A DNA stretch of 64,000 nt from Ahrensia sp. (GCA_002706335.1 PAKZ01000039.1:86520-150519); one strand, 5' to 3'. Shown: positions 8,944 through 18,678, counted from the stretch's first letter. The notes: generated by a model from the sequence alone, not told the origin. Program-made: numbers and translations.

Positions 8944-11496
8944 ATGGCAGTCGAACCAGAGCATTACGCCCCGCCGACCCTGTCGAGCAGGCTGAGGTCC
9001 GTCCGGTTCTTCACACGAACCGCAATCATCGCCGAACGGCTTTTGCCGCGGCTGCTGCCGCTCGCCGGTGTGGCGGCTGGTTTCGCCATCCTGTCTTGGT
9101 TCGGACTGTTTCGCTCTGTTCCCGATACGGCGCGCATCGTCGTCGCCGCGGCTTTCGGTCTGGCCGCGCTGGCAAGCCTGTGGCCGTTGCGGTCGCTCCG
9201 CCTGCCGACAGCCTTCGATATCGACCGCCGGCTGGAGCGCGACAACAGTCTCACCCATGCACCGATCACCACCCAGGACGATCACCTGTCATCCGGCACG
9301 TCGGATGATTTCGCATCCGTTCTGTGGCGCGAGCACCAGCGGCGCATGGCGGCCGGGGTCGAAGGCGTGCGCGGTGCGCAGACCAGGACTGATATCCCGG
9401 CCCGTGATCCGTACGCATTTCGCGCCGCTGCGGCGCTTCTGCTGGTGACCGCGTTCGCCTGGTCCTACGGCACGTCGGGCGGTTCGATCGGCGATGCGTT
9501 CCGCAATCACGACGTAGCCGAAGTGATCCCTCCGCGCATCGACGCCTGGGTGACGCCGCCCGCCTATACGGGCATGGCGCCGTTGTTCCTGACCTCGGAG
9601 CAGAATGCCGAAAAGTCGGATTTCACCGTGCCGGCCGGCAGTGTCGCGGTCGTGCGCATCGCCGGCGGCAGCGGCAACGAGACGGTCACATGGCCCGAGG
9701 CGCAGACCCCGCTCGGCACCAAGGCCGAGGATGGCAAGACCGAGCCGGCCACCTCGCGGCGTTTCGAAGTCACGATGGAGAATTCGGGCGCGTTGGCGAT
9801 TTCCGGCGGCAGCGCGGACGAGTTGCGCAACTGGTCCTTTACGGTTTCCCCCGATGCGGCGCCGACCATCGCCTTTGCCGGCGATCCGGTGCGGGCGGCA
9901 AACGGCACCATGACGCTCGAATATTTCGCCGAGGACGATTACCGCGTCACCAAGGCGCGCGGCATCATCGAATTGGCCGACGACAAAGCCGAGGTCGCGC
10001 ATCCGCTATACGAGGCGCCGGAGCTGCCGCTCGCCTTGCCGCGCCGTTCCTCCAAGGACGGCGCCGCCAAGACGATGCGCGATCTTTCCGAGCATCCCTG
10101 GGCCGGCGCGAAGGTGAAGATGACGCTGGAGGCCGAGGACGATCGTGGGCAGACCGGGCGCAGCGAGACCAGGGAACTGGTGCTGCCCGGCAGGCCGTTC
10201 TCCAATCCGCTTGCCCGCGCGGTCATCGAGCAGCGGCGCAATCTGGCGCTCGACGCCAATGCCGTTCCGGATATTGTCGACGTGATCGACACGCTGACGA
10301 TGTGGCCCGAGGAGACGATCAAGAACGCCAGCTATTTCCTCGGCCTGATCACGGCGCGGTCGCGCATGCTCGAAGGGCAGGGCAATGACGAAGCGCTGCG
10401 CGGCATGGTCGATTATCTTTGGGAGTTCGCCCGGACCATCGAGGACGGCAATCTCTCCGACGCCGAACGTCGCCTGCAGGCGGCGCAGCAGGCGCTCAAG
10501 GAAGCGCTGGAGAACGGCGCGTCCGACGAGGAGATCGAGCAACTGATGGCGGAGCTGCGCCAGGCGATGCAGGAATATCTGCAGGAACTGGCCCGTCAGA
10601 TGGAAAACAATCCTGACATGGCCCAGCAGATGCCGGAAAACATGCAGGAAATGGATATGCAGAGCCTGCAGGACATGCTCGACAAGATCGAGGAACTCGC
10701 CAAGTCCGGCGCGCGCGAGCAGGCGCAGCAACTGCTCAGCCAGTTGCAGGACATGATGAACAACATGCAGATGGGCCGCAATCAGCGACAGCAGGGTCAG
10801 CAGAATCAGGCCCAGCAGCAGATGAACGAGCTCGGCGAGATCCTGCGCCAGCAGCAGGAACTGATGAACGAGACCTACCGCCAGAGCCGGCGCGGCCAGC
10901 AGGGAGAGCAGGGCGAAGGCCAGCAGGGTCAACAAGGTCAACAGGGGCAGCAAGGCCAGCAACAGGGTCAGAATGGTCAGAACGGCCAGCAGGGTCAGGG
11001 CCAGGGCGGTCTCGAAGGGCTCGCGCCCGGCCAGCAGGCGCTGCGCGACCGGCTGGAGCAGTTCATGGACGGGCTGCGCGGTATGGGCATCAATCCGGGC
11101 GACGCCTTCGGTGAGGCCGGCCGGGAAATGGGTGAGGCCGGGCAGGCGCTCGGCGAAGGCCAGGGCGATCAGGCCTTCAACGATCAGGGTCAGGCGATGG
11201 ATGCGCTCAGGCGCGGCGCCGACAACATGATGCAGCAAATGCAGCAGGCCATGCAGGGTCAGGGACAAGGCCAGGGCGATCCGACCGGGACCAACCGCAA
11301 CGGGCTCGACAGGGATCCGCTCGGCCGGCCGCAGCGTTCCGCCGGGCCGGATTTCGGCGACACGGTCAAGGTGCCCGACGAAATCGACATGCGCCGCGCC
11401 CGTGAGATCCTCGAGGCGATCCGCAAGCGCCTCGGCAACGCGCTGTCGCCGCAACTCGAGAAGGAATATCTCGAAAGGCTGTTGGAGCTTAACTAG
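8944..11496 (+). CDS. TIGR02302 family protein, glutamine-rich, membrane-anchored
   Basis: About 850 residues. Two hydrophobic segments lie near the N-terminus (about residues 40-90) and another near residue 160. A beta-rich region follows, and then from about residue 510 a long Gln/Met-rich, probably coiled-coil section with many GQQGQ units (DNA 10780-11010). The C-terminus is again ordered. The architecture and place downstream of lysA match the TIGR02302/DUF4175 family of alphaproteobacteria, whose function is unknown. The start at 8944 follows AGGAGACACGAGG. Its stop overlaps that of cpdR on the other strand. Confidence 0.88.
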   Translation: MAVEPEHYAPPTLSSRLRSVRFFTRTAIIAERLLPRLLPLAGVAAGFAILSWFGLFRSVPDTARIVVAAAFGLAALASLWPLRSLRLPTAFDIDRRLERDNSLTHAPITTQDDHLSSGTSDDFASVLWREHQRRMAAGVEGVRGAQTRTDIPARDPYAFRAAAALLLVTAFAWSYGTSGGSIGDAFRNHDVAEVIPPRIDAWVTPPAYTGMAPLFLTSEQNAEKSDFTVPAGSVAVVRIAGGSGNETVTWPEAQTPLGTKAEDGKTEPATSRRFEVTMENSGALAISGGSADELRNWSFTVSPDAAPTIAFAGDPVRAANGTMTLEYFAEDDYRVTKARGIIELADDKAEVAHPLYEAPELPLALPRRSSKDGAAKTMRDLSEHPWAGAKVKMTLEAEDDRGQTGRSETRELVLPGRPFSNPLARAVIEQRRNLALDANAVPDIVDVIDTLTMWPEETIKNASYFLGLITARSRMLEGQGNDEALRGMVDYLWEFARTIEDGNLSDAERRLQAAQQALKEALENGASDEEIEQLMAELRQAMQEYLQELARQMENNPDMAQQMPENMQEMDMQSLQDMLDKIEELAKSGAREQAQQLLSQLQDMMNNMQMGRNQRQQGQQNQAQQQMNELGEILRQQQELMNETYRQSRRGQQGEQGEGQQGQQGQQGQQGQQQGQNGQNGQQGQGQGGLEGLAPGQQALRDRLEQFMDGLRGMGINPGDAFGEAGREMGEAGQALGEGQGDQAFNDQGQAMDALRRGADNMMQQMQQAMQGQGQGQGDPTGTNRNGLDRDPLGRPQRSAGPDFGDTVKVPDEIDMRRAREILEAIRKRLGNALSPQLEKEYLERLLELN

Positions 11497-11858
11497 GCGG
11501 CCAGCGCCTTGGCGACGGCGGTGCGGATTTCGGCGAGCGTGAAGGGCTTTTGCACCACGTCGACAATGATCGCCGAAAGATCGCGGGCGCGTTCGCGCTG
11601 TTCGGCATAGCCGGTCATCAGCAGGATCTTCAGGTCGGGATAGGCCTTTGCCAGTTCCTTGGCCATTTCGATGCCGTCCATGGTCGGCATGCGGATATCC
11701 GACAGGACGAGATCGTAGCCGCCGCCTTTGGCCGCGGCCTTTTCCAGCCCGATATCGCCGTCATCGGCCTGATCGACCGTATGGCCGTCGATCTGCAGGG
11801 CGCGTGCCGTGAAGGCGCGGACGGAATCGTCGTCCTCGACAAGCAGAATATGCGCCAT
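11493..11858 (-). CDS. cpdR: CpdR-like single-domain response regulator
   Basis: A 121-residue receiver domain with no output domain. The acidic pocket is VEDDD near residue 8, the phospho-acceptor Asp is in LVLSDIRMPTMDG, and the conserved Lys is in VQKPF. In Caulobacter and rhizobia CpdR, when unphosphorylated, brings ClpXP to the pole to degrade cell-cycle proteins such as CtrA and PdhS1. It starts at 11858, one base inside the hpt stop (TGATG), which suggests translational coupling. Confidence 0.9.
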   Translation of the reverse strand: MAHILLVEDDDSVRAFTARALQIDGHTVDQADDGDIGLEKAAAKGGGYDLVLSDIRMPTMDGIEMAKELAKAYPDLKILLMTGYAEQRERARDLSAIIVDVVQKPFTLAEIRTAVAKALAA

Positions 11859-12406
11859 CAGGCGTCTCCGGTAACGATGCCGACATAGGGCAGTTCGCGG
11901 AAGGCATGGCCGACATCCATGCCGTAGCCGACAACGAAGTGGTCCGGGCATTCGAAGCCGACGAAATCGGCCTGCAGCGGCGTGGCGGCCTGGCGGCGCA
12001 TCGACTTGTCGAGCAGCACGCAGATACCGACGCTTTGCGCGCCGCGTTCGAGGATCAGCTCTCGGGCGAATGTGAGCGTCTTGCCGGATTCGAGAATATC
12101 GTCGACCAGCAGTACGTCCCTGCCGGCGACATCGGAATCGATATCGCGCAGGATCTTGACCTCGCCGGCCTCGGTACCGGCGCCGTAGGTCGACAGCATG
12201 ATGAATTCGACATCGGGCTCCATGCCCGCATCATGCATCGCCCGCACGAGGTCGGCAGAGAAGATGAAGGACCCCTTCAGAACCGAGATGACCAGCAGGC
12301 TGCTGTAGTCGCGTTCGGCGATATCCTTCGCCAGTTCCAGATTGCGAGCAGCAATGGTGGATGCCGAATAGAGCACCTCTATCCGTTTGCCCCGAACGAT
12401 CGGCAT
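11858..12406 (-). CDS. hpt: Hypoxanthine phosphoribosyltransferase
   Basis: A 182-residue purine-salvage enzyme that transfers phosphoribose from PRPP to hypoxanthine or guanine. The PRPP loop is VLLVDDILESGKTL near residue 100, and VLKGSFIF and DFVGFECPDHFVVGYGMD are family blocks. Its stop overlaps the cpdR start by one base. The gene before it on the same strand (12411-12968) ends four bases upstream, so the three are probably one transcript. Confidence 0.94.
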   Translation of the reverse strand: MPIVRGKRIEVLYSASTIAARNLELAKDIAERDYSSLLVISVLKGSFIFSADLVRAMHDAGMEPDVEFIMLSTYGAGTEAGEVKILRDIDSDVAGRDVLLVDDILESGKTLTFARELILERGAQSVGICVLLDKSMRRQAATPLQADFVGFECPDHFVVGYGMDVGHAFRELPYVGIVTGDA

Positions 12407-12410
12407 GATG

Positions 12411-12968
12411 TCAAACCCCGTTGATATCGAATTTCAGGCTGGGCGCCTGCGCATAACCGGGTTTTTTCGGCATTCTCACGGTAAACGCAAGGCTTTTGCC
12501 GGGTTCGAGCGTTTCGCCGCGCGGAACGCGATAGACGAGATTGCCTGTCCCGTCGACCGAACTGAAAGTCAAAAGCACGTCCGGAACCTGTCGCGAATCT
12601 GTCGTGGCGTTGCGCACCTTGGCGCTCACCGTCGTCACATCCGGGCGGATCAGCCGCTCGCCTGCCGGATCCTGGACCACTTCGAGCGCCAGTATCGCGG
12701 GCTCGGAGGGCGATCCGTGCAATAGTACGTGGCCGCCGGACACGAGAAAGGCGGCGATGGAGGAAAACAGCACCGACAGGATATAGGCGATCTGCGCTCG
12801 CCGGCTGGGCAGATTCCGGCCGGGCGGTTGCGATTTCAGGATGTCGATCTGGTCGTCGGGCACCTGTCTGGCGGCGACGGCCTTCTTTTCCCGCACCTTG
12901 CGGACCGGATGCCGGTCGTCCTCGTGCCGGATTGTCTCGAATTCCGCATCGATAATGTTGTGCGCCAC
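12411..12968 (-). CDS. Unrecognised single-pass membrane protein
   Basis: The 185 residues comprise a charged cytoplasmic N-terminal part (1-55), one membrane segment (about 60-80) and a periplasmic beta-rich domain (about 90-185). The latter resembles the FxLYD-type domains found beside ftsE in rhizobia. The zinc-ribbon cysteines that often begin such proteins are absent. It is divergent from ftsE and leads the hpt-cpdR operon. No function can be given from sequence. Confidence 0.75.
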   Translation of the reverse strand: MAHNIIDAEFETIRHEDDRHPVRKVREKKAVAARQVPDDQIDILKSQPPGRNLPSRRAQIAYILSVLFSSIAAFLVSGGHVLLHGSPSEPAILALEVVQDPAGERLIRPDVTTVSAKVRNATTDSRQVPDVLLTFSSVDGTGNLVYRVPRGETLEPGKSLAFTVRMPKKPGYAQAPSLKFDINGV

Positions 12969-13141
12969 ACCCGCACTCCCAGATCACCGGACCGCGGAAC
13001 GCGGAACCGCCATGATTGTGTTCTACGCGGCCTTGGTTAATCGAAGGTTTTGGCGGGGCGTTCCGATATGCTGTCGGTTCCATTTGCGCTTGTGCTGTTT
13101 TAAGCCTTCGCCATGCAGTTCTTGCGATTCGGACGGCGCGC

Positions 13142-13801
13142 TTGATCAAATTCGAGAATGTCGGACTGCGCTACGGGATGGGGCCGGAAGTCCTGCGCGA
13201 CGTGTCCTTCTCCATCCCGAAACAGTCGTTCCAGTTCCTGACCGGTCCGTCCGGCGCGGGCAAGACGACATTGCTGCGCCTTTTGTTCATGTCGCTGCGG
13301 CCGACGCGCGGCCTGATCACCATCTTCGACAAGGACATGGCGACGATCCGGCCGGAGGAATTGCCGCTGCTTCGGCGCCGCGTCGGCGTCGTCTTTCAGG
13401 ACTTCCGCCTGCTTGACCACATGACGATCTACGAGAATGTCGGCCTGCCGCTGCGGGTGCGGGGCAAGGAGGAAAGCTCCTATCAGCACGATGTTCTGGA
13501 ACTGCTCAAATGGGTCGGCCTCGGCGAGCGCATTCATGCGCTTCCGCCGGTTCTGTCCGGCGGCGAAAAGCAGCGTGTCGCGATTGCGCGAGCACTGATC
13601 GATCAGCCGGAAATCCTGCTTGCCGACGAGCCGACAGGCAATGTCGATACGCCGATGGCGCGCCGGCTGTTGCGGCTTTTTCTTGAACTGAACCGCCTCG
13701 GCACGGCTGTGGTCATCGCCACTCACGATCTCGGATTGATGGACCAGGTCGATGCGCGCCGCATGATCCTTTCGAACGGACAGCTTGAAATCTATGAGTG
13801 A
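13142..13801 (+). CDS. ftsE: Cell division ATP-binding protein FtsE
   Basis: A 219-residue ABC ATPase that, with FtsX, controls septal peptidoglycan hydrolases. It shows Walker A GPSGAGKTT, Q-loop VFQDFRLLDH, signature LSGGEKQRVAIARAL and Walker B ILLADEPTGNVD. TTG at 13142 is chosen because (M)IKFENVGLRYG is the standard FtsE start and gives the standard length. The frame is open further upstream but not FtsE-like. It overlaps ftsX by eight bases. Confidence 0.96.
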   Translation: MIKFENVGLRYGMGPEVLRDVSFSIPKQSFQFLTGPSGAGKTTLLRLLFMSLRPTRGLITIFDKDMATIRPEELPLLRRRVGVVFQDFRLLDHMTIYENVGLPLRVRGKEESSYQHDVLELLKWVGLGERIHALPPVLSGGEKQRVAIARALIDQPEILLADEPTGNVDTPMARRLLRLFLELNRLGTAVVIATHDLGLMDQVDARRMILSNGQLEIYE

Positions 13802-14825
13802 GCGCCCGAGCATCAAGATAAAGCCAGGAACGGGCCGTTTGCCGCGGCTGAAGCTGACGGGAGGCAAGTCCGCCAGCGGCGCGCGCGTGCCCGGGCTCAG
13901 GGTGCTCGCGCCGATCGTGCCGCCCGCCAATGTCACCGGGCAGGCGCTGATTCTGGTGATCGCGATCATGTCTTTTCTCGCCTGCATCGCAGTCGGCGCC
14001 GTGTCGCTGGTCAACAAGAGCGCCGAGACATGGCAAAGCCAGATCGCGCGCGAGGCGACCATCCAGATCCGGCCGGCCGACGATTTCGACATGAACGCCG
14101 CTCTGCAAAAGGCGGAGGCCATCGCCGAGCAGTTCCCGGGAGTGCGCGGCGCGCGCATCATTGGTCGCGAGGAGACTGTCGCGCTTCTCGAGCCGTGGCT
14201 GGGGTCCGGCCTCGGCCTCGACGAACTGCCCGTGCCGCGCCTCGTGGTCGTGACCATCGACGAGGCCAATCCGCCCGATTTCGCGAGACTGTCCGCGACG
14301 ATTTTCGAGCAGGTGCCGCATGCCTCGCTGGACGATCACCGGGCCTGGGTCGACCGCCTCGTCGGCATGGCGCGCACGACGACGGCGATCGGCATCACGA
14401 TTCTGGCGCTCGTTCTGTGCGCGCTGGTGCTGACGGTGATCTTCGCGACGCGCGGGGCCATGGCCGGCAATCAGCACATTATCGAGGTGCTGCATTTCGT
14501 CGGTGCGCGGGGCGCGTTCATCGCGCAGCAGTTCCAGACCCGTTTCCTGCTGTCGGGCATCTGGGGCGGGCTGGTCGGCGGAGGCGGGGCGGCGGTCGTG
14601 TTCATGCTGGTCAGCTGGTGGTCGGCGCGCAACATCATCACGCCGGAAGGCGAGCAGGCATCCGCCTTCTTCGGCGATTTCGCCATCGGCGCGGGGGCCT
14701 ATGCCGGTGTTGTCGGGGTGATCATCCTCGTCGGCTTCCTGACGGCGCTGACGACGCGAATCACCGTGCTGCAGACGCTGCGTGACATAGACGGACGCAG
14801 CGCCGATCCGGGGCGGCTGGATTGA
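13794..14825 (+). CDS. ftsX: Cell division protein FtsX
   Basis: A 343-residue integral membrane partner of FtsE. It has a cytoplasmic N-terminus, TM1 at about 45-68, a periplasmic loop of about 130 residues, then three TM segments in the C-terminal half. The periplasmic domain would bind an amidase activator or hydrolase. The start at 13794 lies inside the end of ftsE, giving tight coupling. It is followed by ydcF-like and plsC-like genes on the same strand. Confidence 0.95.
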   Translation: MSERPSIKIKPGTGRLPRLKLTGGKSASGARVPGLRVLAPIVPPANVTGQALILVIAIMSFLACIAVGAVSLVNKSAETWQSQIAREATIQIRPADDFDMNAALQKAEAIAEQFPGVRGARIIGREETVALLEPWLGSGLGLDELPVPRLVVVTIDEANPPDFARLSATIFEQVPHASLDDHRAWVDRLVGMARTTTAIGITILALVLCALVLTVIFATRGAMAGNQHIIEVLHFVGARGAFIAQQFQTRFLLSGIWGGLVGGGGAAVVFMLVSWWSARNIITPEGEQASAFFGDFAIGAGAYAGVVGVIILVGFLTALTTRITVLQTLRDIDGRSADPGRLD

Positions 14826-14929
14826 ACAGCCGGAAAACCGAAGGTTCAAATCGATTTTGGCCGCTTCCCGCGGCTCGGGCCATGCTTTTTGCCTATGCCG
14901 CGCCCCAATTCGGCGGTATCGCATTTTGA

Positions 14930-15658
14930 ATGAGTGACGCGACTGACACCGAGAAACATGGTGGATCGGCAGATTTCATGGGGGCCGCAATAGTGCGAAA
15001 GCGGGAGGCTTCTCGCCGAAGGAGCCGGATTGTCCGTATCGCGGCAATCGCCTCGGCCCTGTGTCTCGCGCTCTATTTCGCCGGTTTCGCCGTCTTCCTT
15101 TCAGAGGTTTCGTTCTATCGCAAGGACGTGCCGGACAGCCGCGCCGACGGCATCGTCGTCCTGACCGGCGGCGTCGCGCGCGTCGATGAGGCGGTAAAGC
15201 TGCTCAACGAGAAAAAGGGCGAGCGACTGCTCATCAGCGGCGTGCACCCTTCCGCATCGAGGGCGGTTCTCGCAAAGACATTCGCCGTCGACGAAGACCG
15301 GTTCAATTGTTGTGTCGATGTCGATCACGAGGCGCTCGATACGGTCGGCAATGCCGTGGAAACCGCCGACTGGGTCGCCGAGCACGGCTATCACTCGCTG
15401 CTTGTCGTCACCAATGATTACCACATGCCGCGCAGCCTGCTGGAGTTGCACAGCGTCCTGTCTGATGTCGAGCTGATCCCGCATGCTGTCGTCGCCAGCC
15501 AGCATCAAAACGGTACGGCGGCGGAGCAGGCGAGCCGCTACCGGGTGCTGCTCGGCGAATACGTAAAATACTCCGCTGCCCGGCTTCGCACGCTGGTGAC
15601 GCCGATTTCGGGGCCGGGCGACGATGTCCACAGGGCGGCGCTGACGGCCTCCGAATAG
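14930..15658 (+). CDS. YdcF/SanA-like DUF218 family protein
   Basis: Of 242 residues, one membrane segment lies at about 35-58 and the rest is a DUF218 domain: GIVVLTGGVARVDEAVKLL, GERLLISGVHP, and TNDYHMPRSLLEL. The family includes SanA and ElyC, linked to envelope integrity, although the biochemical activity is uncertain. Its place between ftsX and an acyltransferase fits an envelope role. Confidence 0.9.
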   Translation: MSDATDTEKHGGSADFMGAAIVRKREASRRRSRIVRIAAIASALCLALYFAGFAVFLSEVSFYRKDVPDSRADGIVVLTGGVARVDEAVKLLNEKKGERLLISGVHPSASRAVLAKTFAVDEDRFNCCVDVDHEALDTVGNAVETADWVAEHGYHSLLVVTNDYHMPRSLLELHSVLSDVELIPHAVVASQHQNGTAAEQASRYRVLLGEYVKYSAARLRTLVTPISGPGDDVHRAALTASE

Positions 15659-15737
15659 CGCTTCGTCCCCTTAAACCTTTGCGTTGCGCGGCGCCGGCGT
15701 GTATCGCGTGACCGGATTTGTCCGAACGCATCCGGGT

Positions 15738-16550
15738 ATGAGCTTGCTGGTTCTTCGATCCTTCCTCTTCAATTTCCTGTTCTACGCGGTCACGCTCATC
15801 GAGATGATCGTGTTCTCGCCCTTCTTCTTTCTCGCGCCGCGCAGACGAGCCTGGTTCGTGCCGAAGTTCTGGGCGCGCACGCATCTGTGGCTTATGAAGG
15901 TTGTCGTCGGGACAGACCATGTGGTGATCGGCAAGGAGAAACTGCCCGAGGGAAGTTATATTCTCGCGCCGAAACACCAGTCCGCGTGGGACACATTCGC
16001 CTGCCTTCCCTGGTGGCCGGACCCTGTATTGATTCTCAAACGCGAACTGATGTGGGTGCCGCTGTTTGGATGGTATGTCGCCAAGATGGACATGATACCG
16101 ATCGACCGCGGCAATCGGTTCAAGGCGATCGAATCGGTCAATCGCGGCGCATTGCGTGCCGTCGCGCAGGGCCGCCAGATCATGATCTATCCGGAAGGCA
16201 CGCGCCGCCCGCCCGGCGCGGACCCCAAATACAAGATGGGTGTCGCCAATCTATATGAGCGGCTGAACGTTCCGGTCGTGCCGATCGCGCATAATGCCGG
16301 GCTTTTCTGGCCGCGGCGCTCCTTCATGCGCTATCCGGGCATGATCAAGGTCGAGGTGCTCGATCCGATCATGCCGGGGCTCGACCGGGAGACGTTTCAC
16401 AAGACGCTGGTCGAACGCATCGAAGCGGCCTGCGACCGGCAATTGCTCGAACTGGCGGACGATCCGAATGCGCCGCCTTTCCCGCAGACCGCGAAAAAGC
16501 GCGTCGCCGAATTGAAGGCGGAGGCGGTCAGCCGAACTGGTGCGGTGTGA
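15738..16550 (+). CDS. plsC: 1-acyl-sn-glycerol-3-phosphate acyltransferase
   Basis: This protein of 270 residues from ATG 15738 has an N-terminal membrane segment and the PlsC motifs HxxxxD (KHQSAWDT) and YPEGTR. It acylates lysophosphatidic acid to phosphatidic acid in phospholipid synthesis. The frame extends to 15684, but MSLLVLRS gives a normal start. Its end overlaps the convergent gamma-glutamylcyclotransferase gene by 23 bases. Confidence 0.92.
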   Translation: MSLLVLRSFLFNFLFYAVTLIEMIVFSPFFFLAPRRRAWFVPKFWARTHLWLMKVVVGTDHVVIGKEKLPEGSYILAPKHQSAWDTFACLPWWPDPVLILKRELMWVPLFGWYVAKMDMIPIDRGNRFKAIESVNRGALRAVAQGRQIMIYPEGTRRPPGADPKYKMGVANLYERLNVPVVPIAHNAGLFWPRRSFMRYPGMIKVEVLDPIMPGLDRETFHKTLVERIEAACDRQLLELADDPNAPPFPQTAKKRVAELKAEAVSRTGAV

Positions 16551-17076
16551 CCTCCATGCGCCTCCGTATGCCGGCGACGACATTTTCCAGCCAGTGATCG
16601 CGGATGCCGAGCGTGCGGATATGCTCGGCGGTGTTGATGACGTAATCCTCGTTCGGCCCCATCCCGCCGACCGCGCCGCAGACGCGCGTCACCGCGTCCT
16701 CGACCTCCAGCCTTCCGGCATATTGGCCATGCGCCCGGTCGGCGACATAGGCGATGCCGGGGACAATCCGTCCGTCGTCGAGCGCCAGCGTACCGGTTCG
16801 CTCCAGATAGACATTGGTGACGAGTTCGCGTTCGCGCAGATAGGCCATGACCGCCTTTTGCTTTTCGCCCTCTACCCGGAAGGCAACGCCAACACAGGAA
16901 CCGCCCCGGTCCAGCCCCATGACGAGGCCCGGGCGTTCGGGCGTGCCGCGATGTTCGTAGGAGGCGATGCACAGGCTTCGATGATAGCCGTAGAGCCGCG
17001 CCCGGCGTCGTTCGACATGCTCGAAGCCCGGCTTCCACATCAGCGACGCGTAGCCGAATACCCAGAAATCTTCCAT
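16528..17076 (-). CDS. ChaC-like gamma-glutamylcyclotransferase
   Basis: 182 residues with the cyclotransferase substrate loop VFGYASLMWKPGF at the N-terminus (YGSLxW-type motif) and a conserved Tyr/Glu-rich core. ChaC enzymes cleave glutathione to 5-oxoproline and Cys-Gly. The glutathione preference is inferred from similarity to the ChaC branch. It converges on plsC with a 23-base overlap of the 3' ends. Confidence 0.9.
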   Translation of the reverse strand: MEDFWVFGYASLMWKPGFEHVERRRARLYGYHRSLCIASYEHRGTPERPGLVMGLDRGGSCVGVAFRVEGEKQKAVMAYLRERELVTNVYLERTGTLALDDGRIVPGIAYVADRAHGQYAGRLEVEDAVTRVCGAVGGMGPNEDYVINTAEHIRTLGIRDHWLENVVAGIRRRMEVTPHQFG

Positions 17077-17119
17077 AAGCTCTTATTCATTCCACAATCG
17101 CGGGCGATGGGCGTCTAAC

Positions 17120-18121
17120 ATGGCAGAGAAGAAAGAAAAACCGCGCTATAATGCCGGCCGCCGCATTCGCTGGCTGGGCGTGGCGATCGTCGTCGCCGTT
17201 ATCGCCTATTCCGGAGGCTGGTACTGGCTGGCCGGGCAGGTGGAGACGCAGGCATCAGGCTTTGTCGAGGAGCAGCGCCAGCTCGGCCTCGCCATCGACT
17301 GCGCCGACCGCGACGTGCGCGGTTATCCGTTCCGCCTCGAGATCTTCTGCACCTCGCTCGAGGTGAAACGCCCCGCCGAGGGCCTGAATGTCGAAGCCGG
17401 CGCTTTCCGCAGCGCTGCGCAGGTGTACGAGCCGAAGCGCATCTATGCCGAGCTCGACGCCCCGGTTTCGGTCGCCAGCTCCGTTCTCGGTCGGGTTGAG
17501 GCGAACTGGACGCTGGGCCGCGCCACGGCGACGCTTGCCGAGCCGCTGCCGAAGCGCGTTTCCGTCGCGCTTGACAATCTCGACCTGTCATTCGCCGGGC
17601 TGCAAAAGGCGCTGACGGCGACGATTGCCGAGGCTCATATGCGCACACAGGGTGAGGAACTCGATCTTGCACTTCGCTACGAGGGCCTCACCATTGATCC
17701 TCGCCTCGTCGACAACCGCATTCTGCCGGCCCTGTCGGGCGACGCCGACCTCCGGCTGAAGGATGGCGTCGCGCTGGCGACGCAGGGTGTTTCGACCCTG
17801 CGCGGCGTGGCGGGCGAAATTCAACGCCTCGCCCTGCTGCTGACGCCCGAGCGCGGCTTTCTCGTCAGCGGACCGTTCGAGATCGGCGCGGACGGGCTGA
17901 TCGATGCGACGCTGAAAGTCATCATCGTCGACCCGGCCGGTTTCGCCGCGGCGATGAAGCCGGTATTCCCGGAATATGCGAGCCAGATCGACATGATCGC
18001 GTCGGGGCAGAAACAGCCGGGGCCCGATGGCACGCCGGAACTGCAACTGCCGATCACTATCCGTAACGGCCGCGCCGCGCTCGGTTTCATTCCGCTCGCC
18101 AGGATTCCGCCGCTCGATTAG
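17120..18121 (+). CDS. DUF2125 family protein
   Basis: 333 residues: a short basic N-terminus, one membrane segment at about 15-37, then a large beta-rich periplasmic domain. Content and position fit DUF2125, an alphaproteobacterial family of unknown function. It is divergent from the cyclotransferase gene. Confidence 0.85.
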   Translation: MAEKKEKPRYNAGRRIRWLGVAIVVAVIAYSGGWYWLAGQVETQASGFVEEQRQLGLAIDCADRDVRGYPFRLEIFCTSLEVKRPAEGLNVEAGAFRSAAQVYEPKRIYAELDAPVSVASSVLGRVEANWTLGRATATLAEPLPKRVSVALDNLDLSFAGLQKALTATIAEAHMRTQGEELDLALRYEGLTIDPRLVDNRILPALSGDADLRLKDGVALATQGVSTLRGVAGEIQRLALLLTPERGFLVSGPFEIGADGLIDATLKVIIVDPAGFAAAMKPVFPEYASQIDMIASGQKQPGPDGTPELQLPITIRNGRAALGFIPLARIPPLD

Positions 18122-18133
18122 CCCCGGAAAGCT

Positions 18134-18649
18134 CTACTCTGTGTAGCGCCCGCTGATGAAGTCCGGCTTGCTCACCGGAACGCCGTTGTGGCGCAGTACG
18201 GCGAAAGCCATCGCGACATGGAAAAAGAAATTGGGCAGGGCGAAGCTCAACATATATTCGCGCGTGGTGAAGGTCACCTCGTGCTCCGGCCGGGTGAGCA
18301 CGACCTTCATGTCCTCGCGCCCGTCCATGGCGTCCCTCGGCACCGCATCGAGATAGCCGAGCGTGCGAACGATACGCGCTTCAAGATCGTCGAACGTATT
18401 ATCCGTCGCCGGAATGTCGAGTGGTTCTGTCGCCGCGACCCGCACCGCCGTCAGCCTTGCGGCATCGCAGGCGCTTTGCACCTGGCCGATCAGCGACGGC
18501 GTGTCCGGATATAGGCTGGAATTCAGGATCTCGTCATGCTCAAGCCCGGTTTCGTCCGCCCAGGTCCGCGCCTTTTCGAGAAAGGCGGACATGTTCTGCA
18601 GCGCGCGTGAAAAGACCGGAATGCTGACATCGTAGAGCGAGAGGGTCAT
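18134..18649 (-). CDS. DUF1993 family protein
   Basis: The 171 residues form a predicted four-helix DinB-like bundle. The pattern MTLSLYDVSIPVFSRALQNM at the start, DMFDLxxQV-type residues near 50 and a C-terminal FHVAMAFAVLRHNGVP block (the last conserved in the family) mark DUF1993. Function is unknown. It converges with the DUF2125 gene, and tyrC ends about 30 bases before its start on the same strand. Confidence 0.88.
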   Translation of the reverse strand: MTLSLYDVSIPVFSRALQNMSAFLEKARTWADETGLEHDEILNSSLYPDTPSLIGQVQSACDAARLTAVRVAATEPLDIPATDNTFDDLEARIVRTLGYLDAVPRDAMDGREDMKVVLTRPEHEVTFTTREYMLSFALPNFFFHVAMAFAVLRHNGVPVSKPDFISGRYTE

Positions 18650-18678
18650 GGACGGTCTTTACTGGCTGTGGAGGCGGT

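Noticed and set aside
10006..11454. A 482-codon open frame antisense to the TIGR02302 gene
   Set aside because: The Leu/His-rich translation is simply the reverse of the Gln-rich tract.
13030..13045. GGTTAA upstream of ftsE as a CtrA site
   Set aside because: Only one half-site without the second TTAA at the right distance; too common to claim.
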